A stretch of DNA of 6,506 nucleotides from Chloroflexi bacterium RBG_13_51_52 (lineage in GTDB: Bacteria > Chloroflexota > Dehalococcoidia > Dehalococcoidales > RBG-16-60-22): NCBI GenBank assembly GCA_001796525.1, contig MGMT01000033.1, positions 1 through 6,506 on the forward strand. The letters run 5' to 3'. Position numbers and translations under genes: made by a program. Position 1 is the first letter of the stretch. Each line of letters opens with the position of its first letter. Positions 1 to 5,817 of the stretch are shown piece after piece. The notes below the pieces were generated by a model, which searched no databases, was not told where the DNA came from, and saw nothing but the letters and a program-made list of their open reading frames with translations.

Positions 1-2
1 GT

Positions 3-254
3 CTTAGCTCCGATGTCGGCAATGTTAGCCAGCTGGTACCTACTATACAGCCGATGGTAGGTATTGCGTCTAACGATGTTCTGATTCATTCACCGGAATT
101 CGCCAAAATAGCGGCAACTAAAGGAGCGTTGGATATCATTCTCGATGCTGCCAAAGCTATGGCGATGACGGCTGCCGATATTCTGGCAAGTCCTGAAACT
201 CTCGCTGAAGTCCGCGTGGAATTCCGGAAAATCAAGAAAAATCAAAAAAGGTAA
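3..254 (+). CDS. M20-family amidohydrolase, C-terminal fragment (AbgB/PM20D2-like)
   Basis: This is the 3' end of a gene that begins before the window; 83 residues can be read. The fragment opens with SSDVGNVSQLVPTI, which matches the S-(S/T)-D-x-G-x-V-S-x-x-x-P block near the C-terminus of M20 peptidases of the aminobenzoyl-glutamate hydrolase B and PM20D2 type. Next come IHSPEF, whose histidine is at the position of the late metal-ligand histidine of the family, and a helix containing DAAKAMAMTAADIL, matching the usual AAKALAMTALDLL ending. Family members are zinc- or manganese-dependent hydrolases of amide bonds in N-acyl amino acids or small dipeptides; the substrate cannot be read from this piece. 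No signal peptide can be judged because the N-terminus is missing. The stop lies 2 bp before the activator ATPase gene, so the two are probably co-transcribed. Family assignment is firm; the subfamily is less so. Confidence 0.85.
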   Translation, partial: LSSDVGNVSQLVPTIQPMVGIASNDVLIHSPEFAKIAATKGALDIILDAAKAMAMTAADILASPETLAEVRVEFRKIKKNQKR

Positions 255-256
255 TC

Positions 257-1237
257 ATGGAAGCCTATCTTGGCATTGATGTAGGGTCGATCACCGTTAA
301 ATTTGCCGTGCTCAACGCGGTAGACGACCTGCTGGAGAGTCTGTATTTACCTGCTGCAGGTAAGCCGGTAGACGTGGTCCAGCAGGGACTCGGTCAAATC
401 GGCCGTCGGTTATCGCCGGATATTGATATTAAAGGGGTGGCTGCCACCGGCAGCGCGCGTTATCTTGCCGGAGCTATTGTTGGCGCCGACCTCGTGAAGA
501 ACGAAATTACCTGCCAGGCGGTGGCGGCGGTCAAGGCTGTACCGGACGCGCGGACGGTTATTGAAATCGGAGGGCAGGACAGCAAGTTGATTATCATCCG
601 CGATGGAATGGTCGAGGATTTCGCCATGAACACGGTATGCGCAGCCGGCACCGGCAGCTTTCTCGACCACCAGGCGGGGCGACTGCGCATGAGCATTGAA
701 GAGTTTTCCCGCCGGTCGCTGGCCGGCAAAGATAAAGTCAATATATCCGGTCGCTGTACCGTTTTCGCCGAGTCGGACATGGTGCACAAGCAGCAGATGG
801 GGTATAAAGTCGACGATATTATTTTCGGTCTGTGCCGCACGCTGGCGCGCAATTACTTGAGCGATGTCGGCTCCGGCAAGGACATACAGCCGCCCGTGGT
901 ATTCCAGGGTGGGGTTGCCTTTAACAAGGGAATTATCAGGGCGCTGCATGAGGAGCTTAAAACAGAAATAATCGTGCCTCCCCACCATGAGGTCATGGGG
1001 GCTATCGGCGCCGCGCTGCTGGCGCATGAGGCCGCGGCGCAAAGGCACAGCGATTGCCGGTTCCGTGGCTTCGATATCAGCGAAGTGGAATTTTCTACCT
1101 CTTCCTTCGAGTGCCATTCCTGCCCCACCACCTGTGAAATAGTCAGGATTTCGGAGCAGGACAATGTAATCGTTTCCTGGGGAGGCAGGTGTGATATGTG
1201 GGAAACTGCTACCCCGGGCATAAGGGAGAATAATTGA
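257..1237 (+). CDS. 2-hydroxyacyl-CoA dehydratase activator ATPase (BadF/BadG/BcrA/BcrD family)
   Basis: Cytoplasmic ASKHA-fold ATPase of 326 residues. Relatives (HgdC, BadF/BadG) form a homodimer with one bridging [4Fe-4S] cluster and use ATP to push a low-potential electron into a partner dehydratase or benzoyl-CoA reductase. Visible motifs: phosphate-1 loop GIDVGSITVK (6-15), VAATGSAR (61-68), IEIGGQDSK (102-110), the signature VCAAGTGSFLD (127-137) and GRCTVFAESDMV (165-176). Cys128 and Cys167 correspond to the two cluster ligands of HgdC. FQGGVAFNKG (216-225) and the GAIGAALLA helix (248-256) complete the fold. After residue 280 there is a cysteine-rich tail: C286-x2-C289-x3-C293, then C312 in WGGRCDMW. 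The ATG sits exactly at the domain start, 5 bp after an AAAAGG stretch. No dehydratase subunit is visible in the window, so the partner and substrate are unknown. The gene's last 4 bases overlap the TTG start of plsX. Confidence 0.9.
   Translation: MEAYLGIDVGSITVKFAVLNAVDDLLESLYLPAAGKPVDVVQQGLGQIGRRLSPDIDIKGVAATGSARYLAGAIVGADLVKNEITCQAVAAVKAVPDARTVIEIGGQDSKLIIIRDGMVEDFAMNTVCAAGTGSFLDHQAGRLRMSIEEFSRRSLAGKDKVNISGRCTVFAESDMVHKQQMGYKVDDIIFGLCRTLARNYLSDVGSGKDIQPPVVFQGGVAFNKGIIRALHEELKTEIIVPPHHEVMGAIGAALLAHEAAAQRHSDCRFRGFDISEVEFSTSSFECHSCPTTCEIVRISEQDNVIVSWGGRCDMWETATPGIRENN
1222..1228 (+). promoter_or_regulatory. Ribosome binding site supporting the TTG start of plsX
   Basis: AAGGGAG lies 5 nt before the TTG codon at 1234, inside the last codons of the activator gene. 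It supports TTG as the true start, which gives the N-terminus MKTIKIALDAAGGD expected for PlsX, and it suggests translational coupling through the TTGA overlap. Confidence 0.6.
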
Positions 1238-2256
1238 AAACTATAAAAATCGCTCTTGATGCCGCCGGTGGCGACTATGCCCCGCATGAGATGGTCAAGG
1301 GGGCTATCAAAGCCGTCCAGGAATTAGGCGTGGAAGTTGTCCTGGTGGGCAGGAAAAATGTACTCCGTAAACTCATGGAAAAATCCCCGATAAAAAGCGG
1401 CATCAGCGTTATCGACGCTAAGCAGGTCATCGACTTTAATGAACATCCTATAAGGTCGCTTCAAAACAAGCCGAATTCGTCAATCGTCATCGGCATCAAC
1501 CTCCTGAAGAGCGGCAGTGCCTCGGCTTTCGTTTCGGCGGGGAATACCGGCGCCGTTGTGGCGTCATCCCTGCTTACACTTGGAAAAGCCAACGGCATCA
1601 GCCGTCCGGCTATCGGCTGCTTCCTCGATGTTCTAACGTCCCGCCCTGCTTTGCTGGTGGATGCCGGAGCCAACTCCGATTGCCGTCCGGAACACCTGCT
1701 GGAATTTGCCCGCATGGGTTCTCTTTACAGCAAATACATTCTCAAGATACCTTTTCCGCGGGTCGGGCTTCTCAGCAACGGCATGGAGGAAGGAAAGGGG
1801 AACCGCCTGACGCAGGATACTTTCCAGCTTCTTAAGGAAGCCAAAGATATCACCTTCATCGGTAATATCGAGGGGTATGACATTACCAGGAAAACCGCCG
1901 ATGTCGTCGTAACCGATGGCTTCACCGGGAATATCGTGCTCAAGACTATCGAGGGGTCGAACGATAATTTTTTAAGCTCGATGCGTGAACTCGGTCACGT
2001 GTTTTCCAGCGTATCCCGTTTAAAGACACGCGACCTTCTCCGGGATATCGGTCTGGGTTCCTGGACGAAAAAGCTGGATTTCAGTGAATATGGCGGAGCC
2101 TGTCTTCTCGGTATCAACGGTGTTATCATTATCGCCCACGGGCGCAGCAAGGCTAGAGCTATAAAAAACGCTATCGGATTAGCTAAAGAAACGGTAGAGC
2201 GCGGTATAACAGAAAAAGTGAAAGAGGAGAAATATGAGCAAACCAGTGGAAATTAA
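1234..2256 (+). CDS. plsX: Phosphate acyltransferase PlsX
   Basis: PlsX makes acyl-phosphate from acyl-ACP and inorganic phosphate; PlsY then uses this to acylate glycerol-3-phosphate, the first step of phospholipid synthesis. It is a peripheral cytoplasmic-membrane enzyme. The 340 residues match the usual family length. Motifs in order: IALDAAGGDYAP (6-17; the family norm is DxMGGDxxP, so Ala replaces Met), SAGNTGA (101-107), RPAI (124-127), DAGANSDCRPEHLLEFARMG (143-162), GLLSNGMEEGKGN (178-190), GNIEGYDI (210-217), the block DVVVTDGFTGNIVLK (223-237), and YGGACLLGINGVIIIAHG (286-303). The start is TTG; the next in-frame candidates would cut into the first conserved block. It overlaps the activator gene by 4 bp and trxA by 23 bp. 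The tail after residue 325 is charged and corresponds to the region overlapping the trxA ribosome binding site and start. No fapR or fab genes are visible next to it, unlike many Bacillota. Confidence 0.95.
   Translation: MKTIKIALDAAGGDYAPHEMVKGAIKAVQELGVEVVLVGRKNVLRKLMEKSPIKSGISVIDAKQVIDFNEHPIRSLQNKPNSSIVIGINLLKSGSASAFVSAGNTGAVVASSLLTLGKANGISRPAIGCFLDVLTSRPALLVDAGANSDCRPEHLLEFARMGSLYSKYILKIPFPRVGLLSNGMEEGKGNRLTQDTFQLLKEAKDITFIGNIEGYDITRKTADVVVTDGFTGNIVLKTIEGSNDNFLSSMRELGHVFSSVSRLKTRDLLRDIGLGSWTKKLDFSEYGGACLLGINGVIIIAHGRSKARAIKNAIGLAKETVERGITEKVKEEKYEQTSGN
2224..2230 (+). promoter_or_regulatory. Ribosome binding site of trxA, inside plsX
   Basis: GAGGAGA ends 3 nt before the trxA ATG at 2234. 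It lies within the plsX reading frame, so ribosomes finishing plsX pass over it. This explains the 23-bp gene overlap and suggests coupled translation. Confidence 0.6.
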
Positions 2257-2566
2257 TGAAGCGAAATTTGAAGAAACGGTCTTAAAGGCAAAGATGCCGG
2301 TATTAGTCGATTTCTGGGCGCCCTGGTGCGGGCCGTGCCGGATGGTGGCGCCGGTTGTCGAAGAACTGGCAAATGAGTATGAAGGCAAGGTCTCCTTCGT
2401 GAAAGTAAATGTTGATGATAATCCCAAGACCGCCAGCCAGTACGGCGTGATGAGCATACCCACGCTGATTGTCTTTAAGAACGGGCAGCCCGTATCCAAT
2501 ATCGTCGGCTTCCGCCCCAAGCCTGAACTTAAAAAGAATCTCGATACTGCTCTCGCAGCGGGATAA
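2234..2566 (+). CDS. trxA: Thioredoxin
   Basis: Classical small cytoplasmic thioredoxin of 110 residues, the normal family length. It reduces disulfides in target proteins with electrons from thioredoxin reductase. Visible features: VDFWAPWCGPC (25-35) with the canonical active site W31-C32-G33-P34-C35 and the buried acid D26; the strand FVKVNVDDNP (55-64); the cis-proline loop SIPT with P76; and the late glycine segment FKNGQPVSNIVGF (81-93). No signal peptide or membrane segment is present. The start overlaps the end of plsX and has a strong ribosome binding site within it. The cognate reductase follows after 5 bp, so the pair is co-expressed. Nothing is missing or unusual in the protein itself. 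Confidence 0.97.
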   Translation: MSKPVEINEAKFEETVLKAKMPVLVDFWAPWCGPCRMVAPVVEELANEYEGKVSFVKVNVDDNPKTASQYGVMSIPTLIVFKNGQPVSNIVGFRPKPELKKNLDTALAAG

Positions 2567-2571
2567 AATAT

Positions 2572-3498
2572 ATGGCCGAATCAATAAAAAAATACGATGT
2601 CGTCATTATCGGCGGGGGGCCGGCCGGCTTGAGCGCCGGTATTTATACTGCCCGCGCCCGATTTTCCACCCTTCTTATTGAAAAGGGGGGAGTCGGTGGC
2701 CAGATTATCAATTCCGAGATGGTGGAAAACTACCCCGGGTTTCCCCAGGGTATCGGCGGTATCGACCTGACTCAGGCAATGCATCAGCAGGCGACCAAAT
2801 TTGGGATGGAAACGCTTTATGACGAGGTAACGGGAATCAAGGCATCCGGCAAGCAGAAAACGGTAAAAACCTCCCAGGGGCAATTTACAGCAAAAGCGGT
2901 AATCATTGCCGGCGGTGCTGACCGGCTGAAGCTGGGCGTTCCCGGCGAAAAAGAATTTACCGGCAAAGGCGTGTCTTACTGCGCCACCTGCGACGGGGCT
3001 TTCTTCCGCGATAAAGCGGTAGCCGTGGTGGGCGGGGGCAATGCCGCGGTTACGGAAGCCCTGGAGCTTACCAAGTTTGCCTCAAAAATCACCCTTATAC
3101 ACCGCCGCAACGAGCTGCGGGCGACTCAAATCATGCAGGAAAGAATCAAGGCTGACGCTAAAATAAAGATATCCTGGGATACGGTGGTGCTGGAGATACT
3201 GGGAGACAAAGCGGTTGAAAAAATAAGACTGCAAAACGTTAAAACTAGGAAAGAATCAACGCTGCCTGTATCCGGCGTGTTCGTTGCCGTGGGGTCGCAG
3301 CCTGCTACCGGCTATCTGAAAGAAGTATTGAAGCTGGATAACGTCGGGGCTATCATTGCCAATGACAGGCTGGAGACCAGCGTGCCCGGCATCTTTGCCG
3401 CGGGCGATATCCGCAGTGGCTCTATCCGGCAGGTAATCAGTGCCGCCGGCGATGGCGCCATAGCCGCTGTTAATGCCGGTAAATATGTCAGCGGATAA
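2572..3498 (+). CDS. trxB: Thioredoxin reductase (NADPH)
   Basis: Low-molecular-weight bacterial thioredoxin reductase, a homodimeric FAD enzyme that passes electrons from NADPH to TrxA. The 308 residues are typical. Visible features: N-terminal FAD-binding Rossmann loop IIGGGPAGLSAGIY (12-25); GGQI with the ENYPGFP segment (43-58); redox-active CATC (C137, C140) in VSYCATCDGAFF; second Rossmann loop VVGGGNAAVTEAL (152-164) for the pyridine nucleotide, where NAA replaces the more common DSA/NSA; HRRNELRA (177-184), the basic HRRxxxRA motif that binds the NADPH 2'-phosphate; and the C-terminal FAD motif GIFAAGDIRSGSIRQV (273-288). NADPH rather than NADH or reduced ferredoxin/F420 is inferred from the intact HRR motif. 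Start ATG is 5 bp after trxA with only a weak GCGGGAT ribosome binding site, so coupling to trxA is likely. It is the last gene of this operon. Confidence 0.96.
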   Translation: MAESIKKYDVVIIGGGPAGLSAGIYTARARFSTLLIEKGGVGGQIINSEMVENYPGFPQGIGGIDLTQAMHQQATKFGMETLYDEVTGIKASGKQKTVKTSQGQFTAKAVIIAGGADRLKLGVPGEKEFTGKGVSYCATCDGAFFRDKAVAVVGGGNAAVTEALELTKFASKITLIHRRNELRATQIMQERIKADAKIKISWDTVVLEILGDKAVEKIRLQNVKTRKESTLPVSGVFVAVGSQPATGYLKEVLKLDNVGAIIANDRLETSVPGIFAAGDIRSGSIRQVISAAGDGAIAAVNAGKYVSG

Positions 3499-3542
3499 TG
3501 CCTTTTATAAAAAATTTTTCCCGACGCCGTGAGTAGCGGCTG

Positions 3543-3571
3543 TTGACCCGTTTCCTTTTTTCGGTTAAATT
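3543..3571 (+). promoter_or_regulatory. Candidate sigma-70-type promoter for rplI-dnaB-dnaD
   Basis: TTGACC (3543-3548, 5 of 6 matches to the -35 consensus) and TAAATT (3566-3571, 4 of 6 to the -10 consensus) are separated by exactly 17 bp. Transcription would start near 3578, leaving a leader of about 20 nt that contains just the ribosome binding site. This is the only gap in the window large enough for a promoter, and it precedes a functionally distinct gene group. Pattern match only. Confidence 0.5.
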
Positions 3572-3587
3572 TAAGTGTCATCAAGAA

Positions 3588-3594
3588 AAGGAGA
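3588..3594 (+). promoter_or_regulatory. Ribosome binding site that fixes the GTG start of rplI
   Basis: AAGGAGA ends 5 nt before GTG at 3600. It selects this start over the in-frame TTG at 3543, which would add 19 residues with no resemblance to bL9, has no such site and falls inside the -35 box. Confidence 0.75.
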
Positions 3595-3599
3595 AAATC

Positions 3600-4442
3600 G
3601 TGAAGGTTATTTTTATCGCCGATGTCCCCAACGTAGCCATGGCAGGTCAGACTAAGGAGGTCGCCAACGGCTATGCCCGCAACTTTTTATTTCCCCGCAA
3701 ACTGGCGGTCCTGGCAAATTCGCAGGCGGCTGCCATTGTGGAGTCGCATCTTAAAAAGGTCGTCAAGCAGCGTGTCATTGAAGAAGCTGAAATGACCGAA
3801 CTGGCGAAGATTATCAACGGCACGGAAATCACACTTAAAGCTAAGGTGGGTGAGAAAGATAAACTCTACGGCTCGGTTACCGGCAGCGATATCGCCGAGG
3901 CGTTGAGCAAAGAAATCGGCCGTGAAATCGATAAAAGAAAGGTCGACCTCGCGGAGCCGATACGCATGGTGGGCGTTTATGACGTAACGATTAAATTTAC
4001 CCACGATATTACCGCCATGGTTACTGCTACCGTGATGTCCGATGCCGAAGGCGCGGAGAAACCGGTCAGGGTGGTGGAAGCCGAAGTCCCGGCGGGAGAA
4101 AAGAAGGAAGAGAAGAAAGAAAAAGCCGAGAAGAAAGAGAAGAAGCCAAAGAAAGAAAAACCGCCCAAAGAACCCGGGGAAGAAAAACCCGCTGCTGATG
4201 AAAAAGCGGAAAAACCGGCTAAAGAAAAGAAACCCAAAGGGGAAAAAGCTAAAAAACCCGCTAAAAAAGATAAGCCAGCTGCTGAAGAAAAATCCTCCGA
4301 ACTCGTAAAACAGGCCTCCGTGCCTGTCGCTGAAGCGGAAAAACCCGCTAAAGAAGAAAAGAAAGAAAAGAAGTCAAAGGCTAAAGCCAAAAAAGCGGAA
4401 GAAGCGGTAGAAGAAAAGAAGGAGCACGCAGAGGGTGAATGA
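3600..4442 (+). CDS. rplI: Ribosomal protein bL9 with long lysine-rich C-terminal extension
   Basis: Large-subunit ribosomal protein bL9, which binds 23S rRNA near the L1 stalk base and helps maintain reading frame. Start GTG gives MKVIFIADVPNVAMAGQTKE. The N-domain signature GYARNFLFPRKLAVLAN (24-40) is followed by the long connecting helix (about 41-75) and a C-domain (about 76-148) that ends at ATVMSD. The family normally stops near 150 residues; this protein has 280. Residues 167-280 are low-complexity: by my count 40 Lys and 29 Glu in 114 residues, rich in Ala and Pro, with no Arg, Phe, Trp, Tyr or Cys, and with repeated KPAK/KPAA units at 196, 205, 219, 225 and 248. The tail is probably disordered or charged-helical; its role is unknown. 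The frame stays coherent to the stop, and the dnaB ribosome binding site and start lie inside its last codons, arguing against a sequencing frameshift. Overlap with dnaB is 8 bp. Confidence 0.93.
   Translation: MKVIFIADVPNVAMAGQTKEVANGYARNFLFPRKLAVLANSQAAAIVESHLKKVVKQRVIEEAEMTELAKIINGTEITLKAKVGEKDKLYGSVTGSDIAEALSKEIGREIDKRKVDLAEPIRMVGVYDVTIKFTHDITAMVTATVMSDAEGAEKPVRVVEAEVPAGEKKEEKKEKAEKKEKKPKKEKPPKEPGEEKPAADEKAEKPAKEKKPKGEKAKKPAKKDKPAAEEKSSELVKQASVPVAEAEKPAKEEKKEKKSKAKAKKAEEAVEEKKEHAEGE
4098..4439 (+). repeat. Low-complexity, purine-rich segment encoding the bL9 tail
   Basis: The coding strand is dominated by A and G, with uninterrupted purine runs at 4094-4125 (32 nt) and 4128-4145 (18 nt). 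Two copies of a 21-nt unit encoding AEKPAKE occur in the same frame at 4206-4226 and 4335-4355 and differ at one base (GCGGAAAAACC[G/C]GCTAAAGAA). Degenerate KPAK/KPAA units occur between them. Internal duplication or slippage is the simplest origin. Confidence 0.75.
4419..4424 (+). promoter_or_regulatory. Ribosome binding site of dnaB, inside rplI
   Basis: AAGGAG lies 10 nt before the GTG start of dnaB at 4435 and within the last codons of rplI. It supports the GTG start, which is needed for the complete DnaB N-terminus (RLPPNDNDAEEAVIGSLL). Confidence 0.55.
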
Positions 4443-5817
4443 AGTCAGGCTCCCGCCTAACGATAATGACGCCGAAGAAGCGGTTATCGGCTCGCTGCTG
4501 ATTGACGGCACGTCTATTTTTCAGATTGCCGACTTTCTGCAGCCATCCGATTTCTACTTCGAGCAGAACCGGCTGCTTTACGAAGCTTCGATGTCCCTTT
4601 ACCAGCGCGATGAAGCTATCAACCAGGTTACCTTGGCGCAGGAGCTTTCGCGACTCGGCAAGCTGGAAACCTGCGGCGGCGCCGCTCGCTTAAGCTATCT
4701 GATATCTATCTGCCCCACCTCCCTGGATATCGAGCATTATGCCCGCATCGTCTACCGGCTTTCCGTTATGCGCCAGATGATAACCGCCGGCGACCGCATT
4801 GCGGCCATTGGCTATGAGTCCGGCCCCGATGTCGAGGAAAGCATGGCTAAAGCCGAGGGTATTTTATTCCGGCTACGCCGCGGCGGAGGCACAAACGACC
4901 TGACCCATATCCGCGAGGTGCTGGACAAGTACTTCGAGGTAGCCCCCCCGTCTTCTGAAGAGCGCCCCGAGCGGTTGCCTTTCGTGCTCTCCAGCTTCGC
5001 CGGTCTGGATGAATTCCTCAACGGATTCCAGCGGTCGGACCTTATTATCATTGCCGGTCGACCCAGCATGGGCAAGACCAGCCTGGCGCTGAATATCGCC
5101 CGTAACGCCGCCGTCGAACGCCGCGCCTGCGTGGCGCTATTCAGCCTGGAAATGAGTCGCGACTCCCTCGTAACGCGCCTGGTCTCCAGCGAGTCGGGCG
5201 TCAACGCCCGGCGCATCCGTTTCGGCGAGCATAAGACCGAGGACGAAGAGCGGAAAGTAATGGAGGCAACCGGCGTCCTTTCGGAGTGCCCCATTTATGT
5301 TGACGATACGCCGATGATCCGCATGGCGGAGATGCGCTCCAAAGCACTCCGCCTTAATTACGAGCGCGGCATTGATTTAGTTATCCTCGATTATCTCCAG
5401 CTGATGCAGGGCGAGAGCAGCGGCAGGGGCGAAAACCGCGTCCAGGAAATCAGCTTTATCTCCCGGTCGCTCAAGGCTTTAGCCCGTGAAATCAACGCGC
5501 CGGTCATAGCAGTCTCCCAGCTTAGCCGCGCCGTCGAATGGCGCGCCTCCCACGAACCGCAGCTCTCCGACCTCCGTGAAAGCGGTAGCATCGAGCAGGA
5601 CGCCGATGTCGTCCTCTTTATTTACCGCGATGAGTATTATTATAAGACTGAAGAAGAGTGGATAGCGGCTCATCCCGACCGTGAATACCCCCGTGAAGAA
5701 GCCGATGTTATTATCGCCAAGCACCGCAACGGGCCTACCGGCCGCATCAAGCTGCGTTTCCGCCACACCTTGGCTAAATTTGAAAGTCTGGGAAGCGTGG
5801 AGCCGACTCTGCTATGA
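4435..5817 (+). CDS. dnaB: Replicative DNA helicase DnaB
   Basis: Hexameric 5'-3' helicase that unwinds DNA at the replication fork and binds primase. The 460 residues are the usual length, with no intein. N-terminal domain (about 5-150) opens with LPPNDNDAEEAVIGSLLID and includes DFYFEQNRLLYEA; a linker helix (about 155-175) follows. The RecA-like C-domain has Walker A GRPSMGKTS (208-216), SLEM with the catalytic E239, the VNARRIR segment (256-262), Walker B LVILDYLQL (315-323), the DNA-loop region around ENRVQEISFISRSLKALA (333-350), SQLSRAVE (361-368), SDLRESGSIEQDADVV (378-393), and KHRNGPTG (429-436). K429 and R431 match the trans-acting lysine and arginine finger known in Bacillus-type DnaB. 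A slightly long acidic/aromatic loop (about 399-422) precedes the last motif, a variable site in the family. GTG start; overlaps rplI by 8 bp and the next gene by 4 bp (ATGA). Confidence 0.97.
   Translation: MNEVRLPPNDNDAEEAVIGSLLIDGTSIFQIADFLQPSDFYFEQNRLLYEASMSLYQRDEAINQVTLAQELSRLGKLETCGGAARLSYLISICPTSLDIEHYARIVYRLSVMRQMITAGDRIAAIGYESGPDVEESMAKAEGILFRLRRGGGTNDLTHIREVLDKYFEVAPPSSEERPERLPFVLSSFAGLDEFLNGFQRSDLIIIAGRPSMGKTSLALNIARNAAVERRACVALFSLEMSRDSLVTRLVSSESGVNARRIRFGEHKTEDEERKVMEATGVLSECPIYVDDTPMIRMAEMRSKALRLNYERGIDLVILDYLQLMQGESSGRGENRVQEISFISRSLKALAREINAPVIAVSQLSRAVEWRASHEPQLSDLRESGSIEQDADVVLFIYRDEYYYKTEEEWIAAHPDREYPREEADVIIAKHRNGPTGRIKLRFRHTLAKFESLGSVEPTLL

Larger units (their letters stand above)
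3499..3599 (+). other. Only intergenic gap: operon boundary between trxB and rplI
   Basis: About 100 bp without a gene. It holds an A/T-rich palindromic tract (A6T5 at 3509-3519, within an A/T-rich stretch 3503-3519), a short 5-bp inverted repeat with a 5-nt loop (GCCGT 3526-3530 / GCGGC 3536-3540, one G-U pair), a pyrimidine-rich stretch and a candidate promoter, then the rplI ribosome binding site. A 6-bp GC-rich inverted repeat (CCGCTG 3464-3469 / CAGCGG 3489-3494, 19-nt loop) sits just upstream at the end of trxB, with only a broken T run after it. No convincing intrinsic terminator is seen, so some read-through from trxB is possible. Confidence 0.6.

Noticed and set aside
410..1117. 235-codon open frame on the minus strand inside the activator gene
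   Set aside because: It lies entirely antisense to a gene with clear family motifs; its translation shows no recognisable domain and is explained by the codon bias of the real gene.
3464..3494. Inverted repeat CCGCTG/CAGCGG at the end of trxB as an intrinsic terminator
   Set aside because: The stem has only 6 bp with a 19-nt loop, lies inside the coding sequence, and the following T run is interrupted (CCTTTTATAA).
3543..3599. TTG at 3543 as the start of rplI
   Set aside because: The extra 19 residues do not resemble bL9, there is no ribosome binding site, and the GTG at 3600 has a good one and yields the exact family N-terminus.
4250..4275. A6 runs in the rplI tail as programmed frameshift sites
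   Set aside because: The A AAA AAG slippery pattern is not in the correct phase with the reading frame, and no downstream stem or meaningful alternative product is seen.
4042..4308. Very basic 88-codon frame in +1 relative to rplI
   Set aside because: It is an out-of-frame reading of the AAA/GAA-rich tail with no ribosome binding site of note and no family resemblance; the rplI frame is coherent throughout.
3977..4390. 137-codon minus-strand frame rich in Phe, Ser, Ala and Gly
   Set aside because: It is the mirror of the Lys/Glu/Ala/Pro codons of the bL9 tail; the low complexity keeps the opposite strand open by chance.
4435..5817. Intein in dnaB, a common insertion target
   Set aside because: Walker A, Walker B and later motifs are uninterrupted at normal spacing and the total length of 460 residues is standard.
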